NCBI GenBank assembly: GCA_039916225.1
Contig: JBDSLU010000361.1
Coordinates: 1-10,943, forward strand
Source: JBDSLU01 sp039916225
Lineage (GTDB): Bacteria > Acidobacteriota > Vicinamibacteria > Vicinamibacterales > Vicinamibacteraceae
Length of the DNA: 10,943 bases
Direction of reading: 5' to 3'
The translations under genes were made by a program, and so were the position numbers. The first letter of the stretch is position 1; each line of letters opens with the position of its first letter. Under the pieces are notes generated by a model. That model was not told the origin of the DNA, ran no database searches, and saw only the letters and a program-made list of their open reading frames with translations. Shown here piece after piece: positions 6,872-10,943 of the stretch.

Positions 6872-7905
6872 AAGACGGCGGCCTGGCCCGGCGCGACCGC
6901 CGACTGCGGCGCCTCGAATTCGAAGCGCGCCCGGCCGTCGGGGAGCGGCGTCACCACGCCAGGAGCGGCCGCGTGCTGATAGCGGATCTGCGCCAAGGCC
7001 CGGCGCGGTCCATCCGGCGCCACCCCTGACACCCACGACACCTCACCAGCCTCGAGCGCGGTGCGCTCGAGCGCCGATCGTGGCCCGACCATGACGCGCT
7101 GGCCGGCGGCGTCCAGCGAGAGCACGTACAGTGGCGCTGGCGCCGACAGCCCGAGGCCCTTGCGCTGGCCGACGGTGAAGCGATGGACGCCGCCGTGGCG
7201 GCCCAGTTCGCGTCCACCGGCGTCGACGAAGACGCCTTCGGCATCGCGGGCGCCGGCGTCGCGCCGCTCGATGAAGCCGGCATAGTCGCCGTCCGGCACG
7301 AAGCAGATGTCGCGGCTCTCCGGCTTCTCGGCGACCGGCAGGTTGCGGCTTCGCGCGTAGTCACGCACGTCGGCCTTCTGCAGATCGCCGACGGGAAAGC
7401 GGGCCCGCGCCAACTGCGCCTGCGTCAGCGCGAACAGGAAGTAGGACTGGTCGCGCCGCTGGTCCACGCCGCGCCGCAGCACGAACTGGCGGCGATCCTC
7501 GTCGTAGCCGACGCGCGCGTAGTGACCGGTCGCCAGGCCGTCGGCCTCGAGCGCCGCGGCGCGCTCCAGCAGCGTCGAGAACTTGAGGTCGCTGTTGCAG
7601 CGGGTGCAGGGGATCGGCGTGCGGCCCTGCGTGTAGTCGGCGACAAACCGATCGACCACCATCGCGTCGAACTGCCGCTCGAAGTTCATCACGTAGTGCG
7701 GCACGCCGAGCGCCGCGGCGGCGCGGCGGGCGTCGTGCAGATCGTCGAGCGAGCAGCACGAGCCGAAGGCCGGGCTCCCGTCCTCGCGCGGCCGCTGGTC
7801 GTATAACTGCATCGATACGCCGACCACGTCGTGGCCCTGGTCGGTCATCAGTGCGGCGGCGACCGCCGAATCCACGCCTCCCGACATCGCAACGACGATG
7901 CGCAT
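6829..7905 (-). CDS. mnmA: tRNA-specific 2-thiouridylase MnmA
   Basis: This 358-residue protein matches the family length. MnmA adenylates U34 of tRNA Lys, Glu and Gln and replaces the 2-oxygen with sulfur, giving s2U34. The PP-loop SGGVDS is at residues 8-13. The catalytic cysteine is C103 in PCTRCNSDLKF, and the persulfide-carrying cysteine is C201 in SRDICFVPDGDYAGFIE. GSCCSLDDLHDARRAA (48-63) is typical of one MnmA branch. TGHYAR (126-131), DQSYFLF (152-158) and FTVGQRKGLG are also conserved. The ATG at 7905 gives the canonical MRIVVAMSGGVDS start; the frame stays open upstream but without family similarity. The gene begins 7 nt after the desulfurase stop, so the two are co-transcribed and the desulfurase is the likely sulfur donor. 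Its last 43 nt overlap trxB in the convergent orientation. Confidence 0.96.
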   Translation of the reverse strand: MRIVVAMSGGVDSAVAAALMTDQGHDVVGVSMQLYDQRPREDGSPAFGSCCSLDDLHDARRAAAALGVPHYVMNFERQFDAMVVDRFVADYTQGRTPIPCTRCNSDLKFSTLLERAAALEADGLATGHYARVGYDEDRRQFVLRRGVDQRRDQSYFLFALTQAQLARARFPVGDLQKADVRDYARSRNLPVAEKPESRDICFVPDGDYAGFIERRDAGARDAEGVFVDAGGRELGRHGGVHRFTVGQRKGLGLSAPAPLYVLSLDAAGQRVMVGPRSALERTALEAGEVSWVSGVAPDGPRRALAQIRYQHAAAPGVVTPLPDGRARFEFEAPQSAVAPGQAAVFYDGDEVIGGGWIA

Positions 7906-7912
7906 GATCGGG

Positions 7913-9106
7913 TCAGGCCTCGCGGCCGGCCACGACGTGGTCGCGGCCGCGGCTGGTGGCGCCGGCGGTGACGGTGCGCAGGCGCTCGACCAGCCCGGGC
8001 GCGACGGCGACGACGCGGGCGATGTCGTCGGTCGTGGTCGAGAAGCCGAGGCTGAAGCGGATGGCGTTCTGCGTGTCGTGCGGATCAAGGCCCATCGCCT
8101 TGAGCACGTGCGACGGCTCCAGCGTGCCCGAGGAGCACGCCGATCCGGTCGAGACCGCGATGCCCTCGAGATCGAAGGCAATCACCAGCGACTCGGCTTC
8201 GATGCCTTCGAATCCGACGTTGCTGGTATTGGCGACGCGGGCGTCGCGGCGGCCGTTGACGTGGGTGCCGGGCACGGCGGCCAGGAGGTCGCGCTCGAGC
8301 GTGTCGCGCAGGTCGGCGATCCGCCCGGTTTCGGCGAGCCGGGTCCGGGCACGAAGGGCGGCCACGCCGAGGCCGACGAGGCCGGGGACGTTCTCGGTGC
8401 CGGCGCGGCGGCTGCGCTCCTGACGGCCGCCGGTCATCTGCGCCATCAGACGCGTGCCGCGGCGGACCCACAGCGCACCAGTGCCCTTCGGTCCAGAGAA
8501 CTTGTGGCCGGAGATGGCCAGCAGGTCGACACCGAGGGCCGTGGCGTCGATCGGGACCTTGCCGGCGGCCTGCACCGCGTCGGTGTGGAACAGCGCACCG
8601 CGGGCATGCGCGACAGCGGCCAGCGCGGCGATCGGCTGAATGGTGCCGACCTCGTTGTTGGCGTGCATCACCGACACCAAGGCGGTGCGGTCGGTGACCA
8701 ACGCCTCGAGGGCGGCCGGATCGACCACGCCGGAGGCGTCCACCCCCAGCCAACTGACCTCCCAGCCGCGGCGGGCCAGGGCCCGCGCCGTCTGCAGGAC
8801 CGCTTCGTGCTCGATGGTGCTGACGACGAGGTGACGCCGGCCGGCCGCTTCAAGTGCTTCCGCGGCGCCGCGCACCGCAAGGACATCGGCTTCGGTGCCG
8901 CTGCCGGTGAAGACGATCTCGGTCGGGTCACCGCCGACGAGCGCTGCGACCGCGGCGCGAGCCCCGTCGAGGCGCGCCTTGGCCCGCTGCCCCCACGCGT
9001 GTACGCTCGAGGCGTTGCCGAAGTCGTCGCGAAGGGCGCCGTCCATGGCGTCCGCCACCATCGGATCGACCGGTGTCGTGGAGTTGTGGTCGAGGTAGAT
9101 GGCCAC
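7913..9106 (-). CDS. Cysteine desulfurase, NifS/IscS family
   Basis: This PLP-dependent fold-type I enzyme converts L-cysteine to L-alanine and holds the sulfur as a persulfide. Starting at the GTG at 9106 it has 397 residues and begins with IYLDHNSTTPVDP, the normal family N-terminus. H100 lies in STIEHEAVL, the aldimine lysine is K202 in SGHKFSGPKGTG, RRAGTENVPG (234-243) is intact, and the catalytic cysteine is C325 in STGSACSSGTLEPSHVL, the number used for Azotobacter NifS. A GTG at 9124 in the same frame would add six residues; AGGGG lies before it but only about 2 nt away. Adjacency to mnmA suggests it supplies tRNA thiolation, as in the YrvO-MnmA pair of Bacillus subtilis, possibly alongside Fe-S cluster work. 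No iscU, iscR, sufB or nifU lies beside it, so I give no specific symbol. Confidence 0.94.
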   Translation of the reverse strand: MAIYLDHNSTTPVDPMVADAMDGALRDDFGNASSVHAWGQRAKARLDGARAAVAALVGGDPTEIVFTGSGTEADVLAVRGAAEALEAAGRRHLVVSTIEHEAVLQTARALARRGWEVSWLGVDASGVVDPAALEALVTDRTALVSVMHANNEVGTIQPIAALAAVAHARGALFHTDAVQAAGKVPIDATALGVDLLAISGHKFSGPKGTGALWVRRGTRLMAQMTGGRQERSRRAGTENVPGLVGLGVAALRARTRLAETGRIADLRDTLERDLLAAVPGTHVNGRRDARVANTSNVGFEGIEAESLVIAFDLEGIAVSTGSACSSGTLEPSHVLKAMGLDPHDTQNAIRFSLGFSTTTDDIARVVAVAPGLVERLRTVTAGATSRGRDHVVAGREA

Positions 9107-9114
9107 TGATTTCG

Positions 9115-9123
9115 ATGATAGCA
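9115..9123 (-). promoter_or_regulatory. Candidate extended -10 element just before the desulfurase start
   Basis: On the minus strand TGCTATCAT reads as an extended -10 (TGn followed by TATCAT). Its last base is 8 nt before the GTG at 9106, so a transcript from it would have little or no leader. No good -35 is seen. It overlaps the longer coding option that starts at 9124, so both cannot be right at once. Confidence 0.25.
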
Positions 9124-9152
9124 CCGCCCCTAAGTCTCAGCAGTAAAACGGG

Positions 9153-9182
9153 TAGACACACTTCCTGCACGCTGCGTATACT
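9153..9182 (+). promoter_or_regulatory. Candidate sigma-70 promoter of the bactofilin gene
   Basis: TAGACA at 9153-9158 (5/6 to the -35 consensus) is followed after 18 nt by TATACT at 9177-9182 (5/6 to the -10 consensus). This is the best sigma-70-like site I see in the window. Transcription would start near 9189 and give a leader of about 100 nt before the ATG at 9288. It lies in the divergent gap shared with the desulfurase gene. Confidence 0.6.
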
Positions 9183-9200
9183 CCCGGGGTTACTGCTACG

Positions 9201-9256
9201 TCGGCTTCAGCCGATACAGGGGACGACGCTGCGGGAGGTCAGGCGCGAGATGCGCC
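9201..9256 (+). other. Two small perfect hairpins in the bactofilin leader
   Basis: TCGGC (9201-9205) and GCCGA (9210-9214) form a 5-bp stem around the tetraloop TTCA. GGCGC (9242-9246) and GCGCC (9252-9256) form a second 5-bp stem around GAGAT. Neither has a T-tract, and neither covers the Shine-Dalgarno sequence at 9278-9281. Short stems like these can occur by chance in GC-rich DNA. Confidence 0.3.
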
Positions 9257-9287
9257 GGTCGCTGGCGGCCTTCTACTGGAGACTCGT

Positions 9288-9872
9288 ATGTGGAAACGGG
9301 ATGAGGGAGTACGCGCACCGCAGGGGCCAACGACCCCAGCGACGCCTCCCACTGCAGGGGTGCCCGCCGCGCAGGCGCCCGTCGTCGATGCGCCTGCCAG
9401 CCCGTCGCGGACGCTGGCCCAGCCAATGAGGGACGTCGTGAACATCGGTAAATCTGTTGTTATCAAGGGCGAGCTCAACGGCAGCGAAGACCTGACCATC
9501 GAAGGCCAGGTCGAAGGCAAGATCGAGCTTCGCCAGAACGTCCTCACCATTGGACCGAACGGGAAGATCAAGGCGGCGGTGTTTGCCAAAGCGGTGATAG
9601 TGCTCGGCGAGGTCGTCGGCAACGTGACCGCATCGGAGAAGGTCGATATCCGCGACAACGGTTCGGTCGACGGCGATCTGATCTCGCCCCGCGTCGCCAT
9701 CGCGGAAGGCGCGCATTTCCGCGGCAGCATCGACATGCAGCGGCAGGGTGGCGCCGCCAAGGGCGACATCAAGGGCGACATCAAGGGCGACCTGAAGCCG
9801 TCCGACGCCAGGCCGTCCGACACGAAGAGCAGCGCGAGCGTGGCGCCCGCCGCACAGCCCGCGAAAGTCTAG
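9288..9872 (+). CDS. Bactofilin family cytoskeletal protein
   Basis: The protein has 194 residues. Residues 1-46 are a Pro/Ala/Thr-rich, probably flexible N-terminus. Residues about 51-150 are the bactofilin (DUF583) domain, a right-handed beta-helix that polymerises without nucleotide: NIGKSVVIKGELNGSEDLTI, then EGQVEGKI, GKIKAAVFAKAVIVLGEVVGNV, and GSVDGDLISPRVAIAEGAHFRGSIDM. The last 44 residues are low-complexity and include KGDI repeats (158-169). Bactofilins form membrane-associated scaffolds that place peptidoglycan enzymes, chromosome factors or appendages; which role applies here cannot be told. The protein is cytoplasmic, with no signal peptide or transmembrane segment. The ATG at 9288 has GGAG seven nt upstream. 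A later ATG at 9426 starts just before the domain but lacks a clear Shine-Dalgarno sequence. A methyltransferase gene follows on the same strand after 90 nt. Confidence 0.93.
   Translation: MWKRDEGVRAPQGPTTPATPPTAGVPAAQAPVVDAPASPSRTLAQPMRDVVNIGKSVVIKGELNGSEDLTIEGQVEGKIELRQNVLTIGPNGKIKAAVFAKAVIVLGEVVGNVTASEKVDIRDNGSVDGDLISPRVAIAEGAHFRGSIDMQRQGGAAKGDIKGDIKGDLKPSDARPSDTKSSASVAPAAQPAKV
9759..9794 (+). repeat. Three tandem 12-bp units in the bactofilin tail (KGDI repeats)
   Basis: Units of AAGGGCGACATC start at 9759 and 9771; the third, at 9783, reads AAGGGCGACCTG. They encode KGDI, KGDI and KGDL (residues 158-169). A looser PSDA/PSDT pair follows. The array keeps frame when copies change. It lies just after the beta-helix, so it lengthens the C-terminal tail rather than the filament core. 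Confidence 0.85.
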
Positions 9873-9895
9873 GGTTCACCACGGCGGATAGGGTC

Positions 9896-9920
9896 CGGCG
9901 CGCCACCGCCTGGCGCGCCG
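9896..9920 (+). other. Perfect 10-bp GC hairpin between the bactofilin and methyltransferase genes
   Basis: CGGCGCGCCA (9896-9905) and TGGCGCGCCG (9911-9920) are exact reverse complements around the 5-nt loop CCGCC. The stem begins 24 nt after the bactofilin stop and ends 42 nt before the methyltransferase start. No T-tract follows, so it is not a standard intrinsic terminator. It could slow or partly stop transcription, or protect the 3' end of the bactofilin message and set different levels for the two genes. Confidence 0.5.
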
Positions 9921-9962
9921 CGGCCTCGTTCGCCGCCGGGTGCGACACGAGAGAGGTTCCAC

Positions 9963-10718
9963 GTGCCTGCACAGGGTTCCGGACGGCCGTTGACCGATCG
10001 TCTCTTCGGCTGGGCCCGCGGCGCGGAGAAGGACGCGGCCCCCGCGGCGGAGTCCGCCGCGTCGACCGAGCGGACGGTGCCGACCAAGGCGTTCGGTCGT
10101 TTCCTGCACGCGCTGTCGCTGCGCGAGTCGCCCATCGTGCTCGATCTCGGGCCGATCGTCGGCGGCAACGTCAATTTCCTGGGCGATCGTCTGGGCTGCA
10201 AGTACCTGGTCGAGGACCTGTACCAGAACATCGAAAGCCACGTCACCTCGAACACGCCGCCCCACCTGGCCGCGTTCTTCGAGAAGCGGTTTCCGCAGGC
10301 CGACGCCAGCGTCGACGGCGTGCTCTGCTGGGACGTGCTCGACTACCTCGACAAGGTTTCGGCGCAGATCGTCGCGCGGCAGATGATGCGCATCCTGAAG
10401 CCGGGCGGCGCGGTGTTCGGCTTCTTCGCCAACGAGAAGTCGATCGAGAAGGAATACACGCGCTACCTGATCGTCGACGACAAGACGCTCAAGTACCGGA
10501 CCACCCCGGGCTCGCGCGCGCGACAGCAGGTCTACGCCAACCGCGACATCACCCGGCTGTTCGAAGGCCTCACGGTGTCCGACTCGTTCCTGCTGCTGAC
10601 CAAGACCCGCGAGATGGTCTTCCGAAAGCCTGAGCACAAGGCGGCGGAACCGGTGTCCGTCGAGACGGCGCCGGCCGACACGCCGGCGGCGAAGCCCGGC
10701 GCCAAGCCGGGCGCCTAG
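9963..10718 (+). CDS. Class I SAM-dependent methyltransferase-like protein, bactofilin-linked
   Basis: The protein has 251 residues. It starts at a GTG with GAGAGG (9951-9956) six nt upstream. Residues 1-40 are a variable Ala/Glu-rich lead. The core, about 44-217, looks like a type-11 Rossmann methyltransferase: VLDLGPIVGGNVNFL (59-73) takes the place of motif I, an acidic pair E84-D85 ends the second strand, ASVDGVLCWDVLDYLD (115-130) matches the motif after strand 4, and MRILKPGG (142-149) matches the post-motif. Motif I is unusual, with DLGPIVGGN in place of DxGxGxG, so SAM binding may be altered or lost. The tail is Ala/Pro/Lys-rich and ends in AKPGAKPGA. No substrate can be inferred. It follows the bactofilin gene and sits 10 nt before a SAM-cleaving family gene, so the three may share a transcript. 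Confidence 0.75.
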   Translation: MPAQGSGRPLTDRLFGWARGAEKDAAPAAESAASTERTVPTKAFGRFLHALSLRESPIVLDLGPIVGGNVNFLGDRLGCKYLVEDLYQNIESHVTSNTPPHLAAFFEKRFPQADASVDGVLCWDVLDYLDKVSAQIVARQMMRILKPGGAVFGFFANEKSIEKEYTRYLIVDDKTLKYRTTPGSRARQQVYANRDITRLFEGLTVSDSFLLLTKTREMVFRKPEHKAAEPVSVETAPADTPAAKPGAKPGA

Positions 10719-10728
10719 CGCCGTCGCC

Positions 10729-10943
10729 ATGCGGCCGGCGGCGGTCCGCCCCGTGCTGGCGCTCCTCACGGATTTTGGCACCCGCGATCCGTACGTCGGG
10801 GCGATGAAGGGGGCCGCGCTCTCGGTCTGCCCCGACGCCACGATCGTCGACCTCACGCACGAGATCGCGCCGCGCGACGTCGCGGAGGCGGCCAGGCATC
10901 TGGCCGCGGCGGTGCCGTATTTTCCGGCTGAGACCGCCTTCGT
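10729..10943 (+). CDS. SAM hydroxide adenosyltransferase family protein (DUF62), 5' part (3' truncated)
   Basis: An ATG at 10729, 10 nt after the methyltransferase stop, opens a frame that runs to the window edge and gives 71 codons. The start VLALLTDFGTRDPYVGAMKG followed by PDATIVDLTHEIAPRDVAEAARHL and VPYFPAETAF is the classic N-terminal domain of the SAM hydroxide adenosyltransferase (duf-62) family. Those enzymes split S-adenosylmethionine into adenosine and methionine; relatives are the fluorinase and chlorinase. The Asp of TDFG belongs to the SAM-ribose site in the family. The residues that separate hydrolase from halogenase lie mostly beyond the edge, so I call only the family; the hydroxide type is far more common. 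No clear Shine-Dalgarno sequence precedes the start, which fits translational coupling. Confidence 0.88.
   Translation, partial: MRPAAVRPVLALLTDFGTRDPYVGAMKGAALSVCPDATIVDLTHEIAPRDVAEAARHLAAAVPYFPAETAF

Noticed and set aside
7906..8181. Upstream continuation of the mnmA frame into the desulfurase gene
   Set aside because: The residues are Arg/Ser/Pro-rich shadow sequence, and the family start MRIVVAMSGGVDS falls exactly at 7905.
7898..9109. Plus-strand 403-codon frame opposite the desulfurase gene
   Set aside because: It is an antisense shadow caused by high third-position GC; there is no recognisable domain and the desulfurase motifs on the other strand are complete.
9250..9429. Possible small upstream gene (MRRSLAAFYWRLVCG...) overlapping the bactofilin start
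   Set aside because: It overlaps the bactofilin start out of frame, becomes Arg/Pro-rich shadow after a few codons, and has no ribosome site of its own.

Overview
The window is high-GC, tightly packed bacterial chromosome with ordinary housekeeping and envelope genes. The mix suggests a Gram-negative soil or environmental bacterium, and I would guess Acidobacteriota (Vicinamibacteria-like). The clues are a TonB-dependent receptor with an N-terminal carboxypeptidase-regulatory domain, a bactofilin followed by a methyltransferase, a NifS-type desulfurase next to MnmA, and an FdhE-like protein. That placement is inference; no rRNA or other phylogenetic marker is present. I saw no tRNA, rRNA, CRISPR array, insertion sequence or phage gene.

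Layout. (1) 1-387, plus: the C-terminal end of an FdhE-like four-CxxC protein, cut by the window edge. (2) 416-3112, minus: a large outer-membrane TonB-dependent receptor, convergent with fdhE. (3) 3230-5386, plus: glycogen synthase GlgA, divergent from the receptor, with a 228-residue Ala/Pro/Lys-rich N-terminal extension that is not part of the normal enzyme. (4) 5523-6871, plus: thioredoxin and thioredoxin reductase, overlapping as TGATG, behind an AT-rich promoter and palindrome. (5) 6829-9106, minus: cysteine desulfurase, then the tRNA 2-thiouridylase mnmA. The 3' end of mnmA overlaps the 3' end of trxB by 43 nt. (6) 9288-10943, plus: a bactofilin, an atypical SAM-dependent methyltransferase, and the start of a SAM hydroxide adenosyltransferase (DUF62 family), cut by the window edge.

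How they work together. The trxA-trxB pair is a self-contained NADPH-to-disulfide reducing system. The desulfurase-MnmA pair probably makes s2U34 in tRNA, with the desulfurase handing persulfide sulfur directly to MnmA. The bactofilin and the methyltransferase may be functionally linked, since they share strand and probably a promoter and both carry low-complexity tails, but this is unproven.

I found no convincing new multi-gene system. The strongest oddity is the disordered, cationic N-terminal extension on GlgA with its tetrapeptide repeat. Next are the AT-rich palindrome over the trxA promoter, the atypical methyltransferase beside the bactofilin, and a perfect GC hairpin between those two genes.
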